From Albula goreensis (taxonomy: Eukaryota > Chordata > Actinopteri > Albuliformes > Albulidae), in NCBI GenBank assembly GCA_022829145.1, contig CM040753.1:17996384-18060383 (forward strand): DNA of 64,000 bases, in the 5' to 3' direction. The notes beneath the pieces are model-generated. The model had not been told where the DNA came from and did no database searches. It saw nothing but the letters and a program-made list of their open reading frames with translations. Positions within the stretch are counted from its first letter, which is position 1; every line of letters begins with the position of its first letter. Both the position numbers and the translations under genes were made by a program. This document shows, one piece after another, positions 1-14,432 of this stretch.

Positions 1-37
1 ATAATTCTTGGACAGAGAAAAAGGAAGAGACAAAGAC

Positions 38-45
<8 letters not shown>

Positions 46-100
<55 letters not shown>
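46..100. repeat. (GA)n microsatellite
   Basis: About 27 uninterrupted GA units following an imperfect GACAGA lead-in. It creates a spurious Glu-Arg reading frame and is not coding. Confidence 0.97.
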
Positions 101-104
<4 letters not shown>

Positions 105-2165
105 AAAATGAAAACATAAGTGTTGGGAAAGGGGGGTCAGTGTTATTTTCTGGCCGGGTGAGGTGGAAGTTAAAAGCTGTAATAGAAACAACATGTCGCC
201 CACCATCCAACCCCCCCCCCACCCCCCGTTGAATTTTACCCCAGCTGCCCATCAAAAACTAATATCCTCAAATTTGACGCTCTTGTTGTCTTTTGAAATT
301 AGAAAGAATCTGTGTCTAATGCCATGAGCCAAACCTGGCTCCCCCTGACCCCCCTCCATTTTCTCCTCCTCAACCCACGTCCCAGCTTCCCAGTGTGCTA
401 CCTACCCTCCTCCTCACCCTCCACAGTCCTCAGCGCTGACTGTTGCATGCAGACACCTGGATTTGAAGGCCAGCTCAGGTCAAAATGTCCTCAGCCAAAA
501 ACAAGATGGTTTTAGAATGTTTTCAGACGGCATTCATTTTCAGTGTGAGCTTTTAGAACATTTGCCAGTAGCTGGTGCCATCTCTGGGAATCAATGTGTC
601 AGATAAGTTGACTCCAGAGTTCAAAGACAAGACAAATCTGCTCATGGTAGGAGTAATTTAATTTGTTAGTTTTGATGTGGACAATGTAGCCTTTACTCTG
701 TATATTTTTTTAAGACTCTCCAGTCACATTTTGGCTGCTCTCACAATTTTGATCTGAACTGGTTTTAAGACCTCCATCATTTGACCTCCACCTCTCCCTT
801 TCCCCAATATACCCCTTGTTCCCCTCTCTCTCCCTTCTCCCCCACCACCTTCTCTTTCTCCCTCTCTCTTCTCTCCCTTGCCATTTAAAAAAAAATACAG
901 TAACACAATCTGAGGGAAAACTGATATAATCTTCTCTAAACCATAAAAGTCAGTCACCCGGAGAAACATCTGCACGGTCAAATTTAAAACAAACTGTCAG
1001 AGAGTCGGGTAACCCATAAAGAGAGGGAGGCTAAGAGAGGGGTGTGTGGGGGGATGGGGGAATTGGTGCCTGCACTTTTACACTGCCCCTCTGTCCCAGG
1101 CACACTTCTCCTTCTTTTTCCTTCCTGTCTGTTCTTTCTTTAATCTTTCTCTCCATTTCACTCCTTCCCTCTCTTAAGCTCACCTCTCTCTCACTTTGAA
1201 TGATTTACAGCCAACATTGTGCAGCTACAGTGATTTCTTGAATTTACTAACAGCAGATACATCTGCTTTAAGCCTTCTATGGTCCATGTCTGCCCTACCA
1301 TACACATGTGAAACAATGTTTATTCTTGACTCCACATGCTCAATCTAAGACAGAGTGTCTGGAAGACATGGTCTGATTTTTTTAGGAATGAGGCATGCAA
1401 GCTTACAGGTGCCTTTATATTTCTGAGGGTGGATTTGATTGGTATAGAAAAGTTGGTCTATGTCTGCATTTACTAAAGTGCAGCCACCACTGAATTCTCT
1501 GGCTCTGAATAGCTGCCTCGGATTGGAAACCAGACTACAACAGATCATTGTAAATCAGTAGTAACTGACCGTTGAATGTCCCTGTTAGGTGACATTGTGA
1601 GACAATGAGGACAGTAGTTCAGCCTGGTAAGTGAGGATATACAGTCTCTACTACCCACCCACTGGCTATGTGTGATGTCCCTATATAATATTTTTAGCTC
1701 ATTTTCAATAATGTGTATGATGTAATTATATTAGTAAATATCTACACACTGCCACAAGCTAAGAGTTATTCAATTCTGTGAATGGTGTCTGTTGCCTTCT
1801 GCATTTATAAGTTACAGCTCCAAGGCTGGACAGCCTGACTCCTCCCCTCAATCTTTGTTTACACAGCTGCAGGTCATTCAGAGGCTTTTATATCAGAGCA
1901 GAACTCTACCAGTCCTTAGTTACTATCAAGGGAATTTATTTCAAAATAAAAGTTCAATAGAACTCAAAGATATCTATTGATGACTCAAAAAAATGTATGT
2001 TATGAATAATAATAATTGTAATAATATTACAATAAATACATGTACTGTACATTTGTAACAATTACACATATAAACACTTAAGCATAAATAAATAAACCAA
2101 TTGAAATCCATTTAATGGTAAAAATAATTGTAAAATTTCCTATATTTAAAATAATATAGGAGTGC
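101..2165. other. Intergenic, no gene seen
   Basis: Non-coding. It holds polypyrimidine tracts (about 780-885 and 1085-1195) and ordinary AT-rich sequence. No ORF in any frame resembles a known protein. Confidence 0.6.
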
Positions 2166-2171
2166 TCTAGT

Positions 2172-2297
2172 CTGGTGTGAATGTGCATCCAAAGCCTGGT
2201 GTGAATGTGCATCCAAAGCCTGGTGTGAATGTGCATCCAAAGCCTGGTATGAATGTGCATCCAAAGCCTGGTATGAATGTGCATCCAAAGCCTGATG
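2172..2297. repeat. 24-bp minisatellite, five full copies
   Basis: Five consecutive 24-bp units (starting 2172, 2196, 2220, 2244, 2268) built on CTGGTGTGAATGTGCATCCA plus four bases, then a partial unit. The first three units read GGTGTGAA and the last two GGTATGAA, so one point variant has spread within the array. Because 24 is a multiple of three, the array is open on the minus strand as a repeating 8-residue pattern, with no sign of being a real protein. A diverged unit reappears at 2377-2422. Confidence 0.95.
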
Positions 2298-2361
2298 TAA
2301 CAGTATTTCACACCTATATTGTGGAAGTGACAATAAAACTGACTTGACTTGACTTGAATTG
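2298..2361 (+). mobile_element. Possible LINE/SINE 3' tail
   Basis: The sequence GTGACAATAAAACTGACTTG followed by repeated TGACT and TGAAT pentamers resembles the 3' ends of fish non-LTR elements, which finish in AATAAA plus a short tandem repeat. The body of the element is not recognisable, and the 24-bp minisatellite abuts it directly. Confidence 0.4.
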
Positions 2362-2425
2362 ATTTGTGTGATCACACATCCAAAGCCTGGCGTGAGCTCA
2401 TGCCTAAAGCCTTGTGCCAATGTCT

Positions 2426-4524
2426 CAAACCGCTGCTCTGTTTTCAGGTCCATCATCATACCTTGGAAGTGGACTGATTACCACTAAGGTCCATATTTTG
2501 AGAATAAGCGATCTGTAATTCCTCTGCCTTTGGCCTGAGAAAGACCAAGGGGATTAGCAGAACCAGAATGGTGGTCTTGGGGCACAGTGGAAGCATGACT
2601 GATACACTGCCTATTTCTGAAAGTGGCTGTGGTAAAACAGCACTGACTGCCACACACCTACTCGGTCAGCATAAAGCATGGCTGTGGAAAGGTGGCTATT
2701 ATGGATTTCCCTGTGTCATTGTTTTTCAGCTGGACTCCAGTGAAGAAGCACTCTCATTACTGCAGCTGGAGGTCTGACACTCAGGCCGTTGTGGGCTCAG
2801 CCACTATCTGACACTGTGGAGTGACTGTGGATACAAAACTTTAAAATCTTTCTTTTTCTTTCTTCTGGTGTGATTCATAAAATTGAGGGGGAGCTATGGG
2901 GTTGGAGCAGTGGTAAATAAGCAGGTGAGTATACTGTCAGAGGACCTGGGTATACTGTAACTCCAAAGTCCATACATATTAAATGAGTGATAATAAGGCT
3001 ATAGATGTATAAACTGTACATCCCCAGAAGTTTAGGTGAGCAGATATGTTTGCGTGGGGGCACTGTTGTAGTGAGTGGGTTTGTAGGTGTGTGAAGTAAT
3101 TATGTGACCCACGTCTGCCCCAGAAATGAGTGTTTACAGTAAGGTGACATTGAGGTACATATAAAAGCAAGCACATCCATGCATATGACACAGGTGCAGT
3201 GTTAGACATACTCATACGTTTACTTGCACCCAGGTACAGTACATCGCTAACAGCTTGAATAGCATCAACCAGTACAAAAAAAAACAACAGCAGTGGGGTT
3301 GCCGATCCAGCTAATACCACCCAAACCCCCCCGAATGGCTGTCTCTAATTACTTGGCCTAGAGATGGCTTTTAGCTAAATCACATGCTATCTGAAGAGCC
3401 TGCATCGACAGAGACAAGGGCCTTAACAATTACATTAGGCCTGTCCCTATTCCCAGGTCCAGCAATGACAATCACCATGATTCCCAGGCATTTCATTGTT
3501 ATCATCTCCACATGACAATGATGTTTTCCCTGTGATTTGGTGTCAAAGCAGAGGTGGCATAGAACAAGGGGGGCGGGTAGGGGGGCGGGTAGGGGGGCCA
3601 ATGTTAATGTTTTCACTGCCAGTGAAAATGTTCCAGGACAGAGAGAGATGGGAATACCTGTGAGAGTATGGAGAGGGCCACTGCTTTTAATTGATATTGG
3701 AGAGGGGTTATATGCCTGTTCAACTGTGCACACTTACACAAGGACGCACGCATGCACTCACACACACTCATACTCATGCACTCACAGAGACACATTCAGA
3801 TATGCATACACACAGGGATATGCATGCACTCACACACAGAGGTACATTATATACTCACACACACACACACAAATATACTAACAAACACATAGGAACATGC
3901 ACACAGTAATGACATCAAACACACACAGGGACGTGCAATTACACTACCACACTCACACACTAGTTGCATACATTTGTGCATGTACAGCAATGAAAACGTA
4001 TGACAGTGGGAAATGAAATACTTTTTGCTTAAAATTTCCCATCATGCTACTCATCATGAATGTTACCTGTGGTGTTTTTTGCTTTGTAATTTGCCAATAT
4101 AACAGTTTGTCTTTATTACATTATAGTTGTTTATGTCATGGTCTGAAGACTGAGACTGTTGAAATAACTGAATTTCATGTTCCTCTGTTGGTAGTTTGAG
4201 GTTGAGTTGGCATCCACTCTACCTTTTTAACGTTTGGAGAGCAGTCCTCTTGTTATGCACTCAGCTGTCAGAGTGGTGTCTCCTCAGTGGTGATTTCACT
4301 CTATTGCCATTGTCTTTCTCGTGGATAGTATGATACACACTCTTTGATGTAAAGAAGAATAGCTTGTTTTTAATAAAATTAATTAAGAGCGTATGGTATT
4401 GCATGCAGTATTGTTGCCTTCAACATTTGGATAGTTTTCTGATATTCCTTTTGTTCCACAAGGACAGCTAATTACCAGTGCCACTCTTAAGGCAAAATTG
4501 GTCAGGGCCAAGTATTGCAGTAGA
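2426..4524. other. Intergenic with a degenerate CA-rich patch
   Basis: No gene seen. Includes a short G-rich tandem (GGGGGGCGGGTA twice, about 3568-3595) and degenerate ACAC/CACTCA repeats at about 3725-3960 that open long spurious frames. Confidence 0.6.
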
Positions 4525-4640
4525 AGTGCTGGTCTGGGATCACTTTTATCTTTTAACTCATAATGGATACAGTTAGAATATAAACAGAGGAAACGTGATC
4601 CTAGATCAGTACTGCTATCCAGAGATGCTTTACAAATATG
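4525..4640. mobile_element. MITE-like inverted-repeat element
   Basis: The left end GCTGGTCTGGGATCAC and right end GTGATCCTAGATCAGTAC are imperfect inverted complements around an AT-rich core (TTAACTCATAATGGATAC). This matches, from memory, a short palindromic repeat widespread in teleosts whose ends read GATCTAGGATCA. It has no coding capacity and would be a non-autonomous DNA element or a fragment of one. Confidence 0.6.
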
Positions 4641-4754
4641 GCCTCTGATATCAAATAATTGATACGTCGGAGGAAAGGGACGAATGGAGGATTGACAAAG
4701 CTCTCTTTTAACATAGCCGAATTAAACTGTGGGCCACAGTGGCTGGCATGTTAA

Positions 4755-4870
4755 ATTGGTCTTAGAGTTGCCCAAGGAGGGAGGGAATCAATCTATAGGG
4801 TTTTAAATGTCTCATTGCTCAGCATCAACGCCCACTGGTCAGCCAAAAGCTGCACCTAAGGCAAATTCCT
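4755..4870. mobile_element. Fragment of an interspersed repeat shared with 43.4 kb
   Basis: TTGCCCAAGGAGGGAGGGAATC followed by a segment with CCCACTGGTCAGCC closely resembles 43452-43560, where GTTGCCCAGGGAGGGAGGGA precedes CCCCTGCTGGTCAGTC. The shared order of blocks marks two diverged copies of one repeat, probably a SINE-type element. Confidence 0.55.
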
Positions 4871-5640
4871 ATGATTGATGTTGCCACCAGGTCAGGTGTA
4901 ACCCATTCAGAAAAGTTTGACTCCATATCACAAATGAAATCCGTACAGGCAAACACATATTTTAAATTTATGGGCTTTTAGAAAAAGCCAGTGACCCCAT
5001 CCCCCAACTAAAATATCTCAAATATAAAATGCAAAAAAAATGATTTTGCTAATTTTTGATAAAACATCTTTAATTTGCATGTTGAAAATTGTGGTGAAGT
5101 GCTTTGCGACTGTAGCTGCTAGCAGTAATTGTTTGATGGATGCGTGCTTACATTCAAACTCAAGTTCAGTGATGGTGCAGAAATGCTCAAGGGAGACAAC
5201 TGCTCTCCACAGCAACATGAAGTACTTTATAATGTAAACAGTGATACAAATGACATACATTTAAATATAAACCACCAATGTCATCATTTAAGATAATCTC
5301 TTAGAGCAAGAATGATGCTCTGATTTTGAATATTGATTTGACTGATGACTCCTGAAATGGGGAAAGAGATGAATGTTGCATCCCCTTTAAAAATATCTGC
5401 CTTCCCCTGATTTCACATACACACATTGGAATTACTTTACATTTATTGCTGCATGTGTGTGATCCAAGCTCATCAACAGACTGAGTCAGAATTTGAGATG
5501 GTGGAGCAGAACAAACAGCCTGGAGCTAACAATGAGTGATAGAAACAATAAATCATGATAGTTACAAAACCATATGGAGTAAAAACAAGCCGAACAAGAG
5601 AGAAGAGAGGGAATGACTGTGGAACATGAGGTGTGTAAAA
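4871..5640. other. Intergenic, no gene seen
   Basis: Non-repetitive, AT-rich. The stretch about 5040-5240 is open in both directions for 65-80 codons but resembles no protein; it could be conserved non-coding sequence. Confidence 0.5.
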
Positions 5641-5690
5641 CAGAGAGAGATTCAATGAGAGAGAGAGAGCGAGAGAGAGAGATGAGTGGG
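5641..5690. repeat. Imperfect (GA)n microsatellite
   Basis: Interrupted GAGAGA tract in a longer purine-rich stretch. Confidence 0.85.
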
Positions 5691-7804
<2,114 letters not shown>

Positions 7805-8109
7805 GCGTTTATTTAAAAATTACTAATAGGCTCAAGAGCTCATATAGTGATAGATGAAGTACTATGACAGTAAAATGGGTGGAGCTACATTAGGTTGTCA
7901 GTCACACATTAATTGGAATAAATCATAATCCTTAGCTATAAACAGCAAAACTTCTGATTGGTTAAAATAAATCAGTGTCACCAGTAAATCGCTATCACCA
8001 TACCTTGTATCCAAAGCTCAAATTATCTGCTGATTGAAAAAAAACACAAAAACATGCCGACACTAGGGGTCCTCAGGATAGCAGCTTGGCATGTCTTTTG
8101 TAAGGCAGG

Positions 8110-8306
8110 GTCTCTAGTTTAACTGGAGAAGGGCCACTATGGCTGGATGGTTTTTTTGTAACCCAGTGCTAAAACAGCTGAATCAGCCAATCAAGAGCAT
8201 GGTCTTCAGTCAAAACCTTGATTAGCTGAATCAGGTGTCTCAGCACTGAGCTAAAAAAAAAAAAACATCCAGCCACAGTGACCTTCTTCAGCATGATTAA
8301 AGACAC
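8110..8306. mobile_element. Palindromic MITE-like element, about 200 bp
   Basis: The two halves are imperfect inverted complements. The left arm CTGGAGAAGGGCCACTATGG continues into CTGGATGG, a T-run, CAGTGCT, CAGCTGAATCAG and CAATCAAG. The right arm, read on the minus strand, gives the same blocks in the same order. The arms meet near 8200 with little loop, so the transcript or single strand would fold into one long hairpin. The GCTGAATCAGGTGT words occur in common fish repeats. No coding capacity. Confidence 0.7.
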
Positions 8307-10009
8307 ATGCTGAATGCAAGCAGTCTCTGTTTGATAATTACATTGGACACTTAGCAGTAGCATTTGAAGCAAAGTGACTTAAAACAAGTTTATTCACAAT
8401 GGCTATGAAAACATCACCAGAGCAAAAAACAAATGAATCAAATCTTCATCGTCTTAGTGTTAAACACCATGTACCTGCCAACAAAAGGATGGGAAAACAT
8501 ACAAAACAAAGGAAGCAAGTATAGAGATTAGGATAGCAATGCTTTGTTAAAACAATGTTTAAGTGAGGTGGTTTAAAAAGTTTTCTCATCCACTACATGA
8601 TTCTGAACACTGACTCACTCTCTTACTGACTTCCAGGCTGACACAACAGGTGCAGGGACAGGGGAATTCCTGGAGACTCTCTGTCTCCGAGGGCTTAAGC
8701 TGCCTCCCCCGCAATGGAAAGCAACACTTGGGTGGGGGAGGTGGGGGTGAAGGGGGTAGAGATGGAGAGGGTGAGACCATCTTCCGTATGTCATCTGGAG
8801 AACGCAAAACATGTAAAATGCCACTGAAACACATTCCGGAGGGACAGCAGGAGACTGGACCGCCATGACTTCCTCTCTCTCTCCGCTGGTTGTTTTAAGC
8901 ATGCCCCCTGCCACCACCACTACCATACCACCATTTTTCAACACAACTCTGCGTTTCTCACTCTCTCACCCATACATCCTCTCTCTCTCCCTCTCTCTCT
9001 TTCTTTCTTTCCCCCCTCCCCTCCTCTCCGCAGTTCCCCAGCGCTCCCTCTCCCAGCTTCCCCAAGCAGCTAATAGTTTAATGTGAGGAAGAATGTTCTG
9101 GGTTTCCTGTGAATTCAGCCATTAGTCATCAAAATGACCTTAAGGTTCCTTCCTCAACCCCTCCCCTCCCTTTCCTTGGCCACAGGCTGTGTGTGTGCTG
9201 TGAAGCCTGCCACCACTGAGAGAGGAGAAGGAGAGGAACAAAAGGAGAAAGAGAGGTGTAAATAAGAAACAGACAAGGGAGGTGGGAAAGGTGTGTATGT
9301 GGCAGCTTCTCTCTTGTCCAGAGGGCAGGGGCAACCTGGGTAATTACCCCCTGACACAAGGGCAGTTAACTATGTCAAAGCAGGGAAGGAAGCTGGGGGG
9401 TTTGAAAACTGAGCCAATGTAAGTGTATATTAAAAAGCATTGTGGGGACAGAAGGAGGCAGGGGGAATGTGATGCTAATTGTTTATGATTGATACTTTAC
9501 AACATATAAAGTATCAAACATGTGTCCATGTTTTTGATGGACTGGCCATCATCCAAGTGGCAGCTCCTGTATGCTAAATAAAAAAGTTCCTCTTTTCAAA
9601 GCCTGGTGATTTTGCTTCCTGTTGTGAGAGGTGTCCACTCCCAAATTGTTGCTTCAACTGCTGTCTCGTGGGGACACGGGCTCACGCCAGCAGAGGCTAC
9701 CTGCCCCCTCCCCCCCTGCCAGCCCCTTACCCACCCGGTACCCCCCACCCCACATCAAAGGCCATCAATCTCCCACAGTACAGGGGGAAAGGCAAATATT
9801 TAGAGAAGGCCAGGGCTCCCATAAATCTACAGCAGGAGAGAGCAGAGGAACATAATACAGCAGAGCTCCCCCTCTGCTCCCTGCTCGGCCCTCAACCCCA
9901 TCAGACTGAGGGAATAAAGCCAAACCGGGGCTGTGACACACAGCTAAATAATAAGGCATTGGTGAGAAAGGGAGAGAAAGACTACCCTGTCCAAGAAACC
10001 ACACTCACA
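8307..10009. other. Intergenic, no gene seen
   Basis: Mixed unique and polypyrimidine sequence (CT-rich about 8940-9060). It carries a perfect 11-bp inverted repeat at 9489-9517. Confidence 0.55.
9489..9517. repeat. Perfect 11-bp inverted repeat, 7-base loop
   Basis: TTGATACTTTA and TAAAGTATCAA are exact complements around CAACATA. Could be a chance palindrome, a MITE core or a protein-binding dyad. Confidence 0.8.
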
Positions 10010-10450
10010 TGTGTACAAATACATATACACACAATGAAAAAATCACATATTCACACATATACACGCTTGCATAGACATGTGTGTATATTCTCATATGTTC
10101 AGTCAAACACATGTACGAATGCAAACATGAACACATACACCCACACATACATGTATGCACACATCACAAATGAGTACAAGCACAGACACACACATACACA
10201 CATGCACCTATTATTTGTGAGCACATACACATGTAGTAATATACAATACACACATACATACTTATATGCACACACAACAGTATACACACATCAGAAATGC
10301 ACACTCTACACACATACACATCTACTAACACAAAAATACACATACACAAAGCCATTAATACATATATGCACACGTGAACACACATTACAAATGGGCACAC
10401 AGAAAACATGCACATACACATGTGCACACACACACACACACACGCACACA
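10010..10450. repeat. Degenerate ACATAC-rich tract
   Basis: About 440 bases of irregular CACATACA-type repeats ending in a short pure (CA)n. Gives rise to spurious His/Thr and Cys/Val frames. Confidence 0.85.
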
Positions 10451-11661
10451 ATTCCCTGTTTGAATTCTTTGCTCCCCTTGAGTGAAACTCCAGAATATTA
10501 TTGAGTATTTATGTCCCTTTTCATTTTAAAACAATACAGCTCTTGAGTAATAAAGAAAGGAACTCAGCGGTGACAGGTCAGGGTTGAGGGGTCACCCAGG
10601 AGTAAATTGAGGGCAGATGAACTCCTGAACGAGGCACGGCCTATTTATAGGAGTGAAGGCAGAGGCAGGAACAAAAGGACACTTCTGAACGGTATGGGTG
10701 CACAAACAAGTACCAGGCCGTTTCGCTGTCATTCAGCGGAAAGTGTTCCGTTATTCAAGTTTTCCTCACCAGCAACAAATAATGAAGCAGCTCTCAGGGA
10801 GTGATTGTAGCTGCAAAAAACATACATAAATCCAACACCTTGAAAGCACTTCATGTGTTTTCAGTGAAAAAGAGTCCATTACCATTTTGTATATATTCCT
10901 TTACATTTTGCCCACCCAGGATGACAAGCCCCTCCCTACGCTCCCACACACAGAAATATCCACTATACACACCCATAAACACAAACACCTGCACGCACGC
11001 ACACACAGGCATACACACACTTACACACAAACACACACCCATGCACACATGTACATTCTCACACACACATTCAACCTCTGCACCAATAAACCTCAGGGAG
11101 CCCCACCCATGGGAGCTATGGCCCCCAGCGGCCAGCTGTCAAATTTGGGGGAAGATGAAGGGATTTGGGACTGCTCTAGAATGACCCCCCCACCCAGCTC
11201 AAAGAGTCCCCCTGGACAGGGGATTGATCTTCTTACATGGCACTACGCAGCTTGCAGCAACTGACAGACTGCAGGATTGACTGAAAGTGCTCCCACGGGA
11301 AAGCAGGGTGCACATACAGACATACCAGGACAGAGCAAGAGAGCCGCAGGAGCCATATTCATGAGGACCACAACAGCGAGGTTGCTGCTCCTCCATGCCC
11401 AAACACTACCACCAACTCGCCCACCCCCCTCCTCCCATCCATCTCCCCCTGGCCACATTTGTTGGCGTTCTTGTCTGTTCCCCGCTTTTAGAAATGTCAC
11501 ATCTCTGTGGGCTCTACCCACCTTTTCCCCTTGAATTGATATCAGTGTTTTGCTACCAGCCTCTCAGTTTCATTTGGGTCATTCCCATTCCTTCAACACT
11601 CTGCCTGCCTGTGTATCTCGTCCTTTTGCAAAACAGTCCAGATTACAAAGATATTTCTTAG
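10451..11661. other. Intergenic with a CA-rich patch
   Basis: No gene. Degenerate CA repeats at about 10960-11070. The block about 11090-11260 is complex, GC-richer sequence (CAGCGGCCAGCTGTCAAATTT) that may be non-coding conserved DNA. Confidence 0.5.
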
Positions 11662-11990
11662 TCTGTATATTTCTGGATTGGAAATGCTGAAGCACACTTT
11701 TTTCTGTATTAATTGCATATGTGAAGCTGGTCCTAAGACCAGAATTGGAACATTTGTCAATGCGCCAAGCCTGACCTCCAAAAATCACTGTGCTACCTTA
11801 AATGTCATGAAGACATCTAGACATAGGAAAGGACCTTGTATGATATCAAGAGGACTTTAAGGATAATGTATATCTAAATGTTCAATATTGCTCAGGTTAT
11901 GATGCATATCGGCAAAATGACAAAAACGCTCCATATTTTTAGCATATCAATTATGTGACATGTCAAGACAACCTTAGCAGTAGGTTGATT
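11662..11990. mobile_element. Unnamed interspersed repeat, copy 1
   Basis: Matches 43036-43380 over much of its length at clearly above chance. For example AAGACATCTAGACATAGGAA here pairs with GAGACATCTGGACATAAGAA there, each followed by a GACC.TGTATGATAT block and then CTAAGG or TTAAGG. Family not recognised. Confidence 0.6.
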
Positions 11991-12293
11991 TCATTTCGGT
12001 AGACGCTGATCATATTGTGTTTTGGGTATCTTTGTCCTTCCTTTCAATCCCACCCTCCTTTCTGCTCCTTGTTTTTCCTCATTCCTTCCTTTGCTGTGCC
12101 GTTCCCTCTTTCTCCCTCTGTTCTTGTGTGGCCTGTGGAATGAGTGGCCCTCCTCCCTTTGCATTTGACACAGGCCTTCCTGTGCAGCAAGCCGAGTCAC
12201 CCCATACCGCACAAGAATAAGGTTGTTCAGAGTTCTGCCAGATTAAATTTTCACCTAATCCAGGAAGCCATTTTCAGTGAATCACACATATAC

Positions 12294-12426
<133 letters not shown>

Positions 12427-12541
12427 ATACACATGTACATAAGTATGCGCACACATATGCACACAAATACACTTGCATGCACACTTGCACAAATACACAT
12501 AAATAAAAGGGGAGGAAAAACAATATATGAATATTTATCAA

Positions 12542-13262
12542 CTAATAAAGAGCTGGGGTGCCCCTTTCTTCCAGAATAGCGTAAATCCTTCTTGGAATGC
12601 TGTTCTGAGCAGTCTCTAGTGGGTTATTGGACTATTCTTACAGAAGTAAAGCCTCCAGTTCTTTGACAAATGAAAGAGGTGGAAATCTACTCCACACACT
12701 GCACCACAAAACATCCCATCATGCTTCATGTGTAAATCTGATGATTGGGAGGCCATGGAAGGTGTTTGACTTCATCCTGATGTTCATGAAACCACTCTTG
12801 AATATGATTAGCATATTTATGGGGGAATTATCATCTTTTAATATGAGAACAACTTGAGGAAACAATGTTTTTACCATAGGGTAGACCTGGTTGCCTACAA
12901 TGGTTTCACATTGCTTGGATGTAATTCATGGAATGCAAAATATTAATCAGACCCAATGACTCCAGAGAGATGACTGCCCATACCACAACTGATCCATCAT
13001 TATGTTGAGAGGTGGGGACAGGCAGTCTGTCTTGAAGACTTTGTTTGACTTTCTCTCAGCAAACCCATTCAGATATTTAATACAGTAATACAGGACTCAT
13101 AGGACCACGGTACTTTCTTCCACCTCTCAGAAATCCAGGTTTCATAAACATCAGCTTTGTGAAGCTCACAATGTACAGTTTTATCCAAGACTGAGTTACA
13201 GAGTTGTAGATTCATTTTTGAGACAATTGTGGAATGTTGTAATGGTTTTGAGAAACTATCCT
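12542..13262 (-). pseudogene. Decayed Tc1/mariner transposase
   Basis: Reading the minus strand in shifting frames recovers ordered Tc1-family blocks: DKTVHCELHKADVYETWI, then SERWKKVPWSYES (the W.DES region around the first catalytic Asp, here Tyr), then a degraded VWA.IS segment, then GNQVYPMVKTLFPQ, DDNSPI (the second catalytic Asp block), a WF.EH..E..HLPWPP block, and finally SIPRRIYAILEERGTPALY before TAG at 12542-12544. Compared with intact Tc1 transposases (about 340 residues) the N-terminal helix-turn-helix part is missing or unrecognisable, and about 20-25 residues between HKADVY and W are gone. It carries several frame breaks and stops and cannot make transposase. The inverted termini were not found. 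It sits directly beside a LINE fragment in the same orientation. Confidence 0.8.
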
Positions 13263-13299
13263 ATTTATCAAAAACATCAAAAACATTATATCTTTTCAC

Positions 13300-13800
13300 T
13301 GTAGAAAAAAGGTGGAGGTGACTTTTATCAAAAATTTGGAGAGAAAAGGTGTCTTTAAAATGGGTCTATAATTATGATCAACTGAAAGGTCCAGAGTTTG
13401 TTTTTTAAGGAGCGGCTGGATCACTGGACTTTTAAAAATAGGTACACATACCTGGTCACATATGAGCTATTTGCGATGGAGACTGAAATAACCATTGTGT
13501 ACAGATCTTTTAAAAACCTGACAGGGATGGCATCTAAGGGGCTGAGTGAAGGTTGCATCAGAGACATTCTCCTTGACATCATCTGTTGAGATAGGCTAAA
13601 GAAGTCTAGCGCATCAACATTGTGGTTGCACAAACTTATAGAAAGTGCAATGATGTAAGCTTTGATGATGTTTTCCACAAGGAAAGACAAGTAATTCTCA
13701 AAGTGCTCAAAAGAGGAGTTAGGAATGCTTTTTGGAGAGGGATCAATTAAGTTTGCCCTTTGCAGATATTGATTTGTAAAAGTAGATCTCACATGATCTA
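13300..13800 (-). pseudogene. LINE reverse-transcriptase fragment (L2/CR1-like)
   Basis: The minus strand has an open stretch whose end reads PLDAIPVRFLKD, corresponding to the PLDPIPTKLLKE motif just before the reverse-transcriptase core of L2/CR1-type LINEs. After a frame change comes NYRPILKTPFLSKFLIKV, matching the conserved NYRPIS.LPFLSKILEKV. The catalytic YADD box is not present. It is a short, 5'- and 3'-truncated remnant. The decayed Tc1/mariner copy begins within about 40 bases of it. Confidence 0.72.
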
Positions 13801-14401
13801 GATTTTATGTTTTTTTGCCAAATGATGGAATCAAATCCTTCATTTACAGATAGTATATATTTACAAATTCATCAGCAGGGCCACCGTGGATGAATCAATA
13901 TGATAACATCACCTAGAATAAGTATTTTGTCATATTCTATAACTGCAATGGAACCAGACATGACAGTTTGAAGTCTAAAAGCAAATAGGTCGCGCATAGC
14001 TTGAGGTATGACATCTCGGTGAAAAAAGTTGGACTGCAGTATTCTGAGGCCTTTGGAATATCCCTTTCTGCAATCACAGTTTTTCTTCCAAGCAGTTCAG
14101 TAAGCTGCAGGTGGCTGCAGGGTGGGATGGGGTGGTATAGGTGTGCAGTTAAATGGGGGTCTGGAGGGCAGTGACACTGAGCCCTGTGTATCCCAAGCAC
14201 AGCGCCCAGGCGAAAAGGGGTGAAAGGAGGGCAAGAACAGAGCAAGAGCAGGTAGAGAGCAGGGGCCCTGGTAATTGTTTCTTGCTGATACTAATGGTAC
14301 ATTTAAAGCACCGGCCACTTCAGCAGACCTCCACAGAGACAACGCGCTTCGGGACTGCTCATTACCCATGAACCCTCTCTTCCCTCATCTCAACTCAGAT
14401 T

Positions 14402-14432
<31 letters not shown>

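Noticed and set aside
2172-2297. Regular 24-bp repeats considered as a CRISPR array
   Set aside because: Units are directly adjacent with no spacers and the genome is a vertebrate; it is a minisatellite.
2568-2777. Short frame containing GCGKT, like a P-loop
   Set aside because: The motif is incomplete and nothing else in the 69 residues fits an ATPase.
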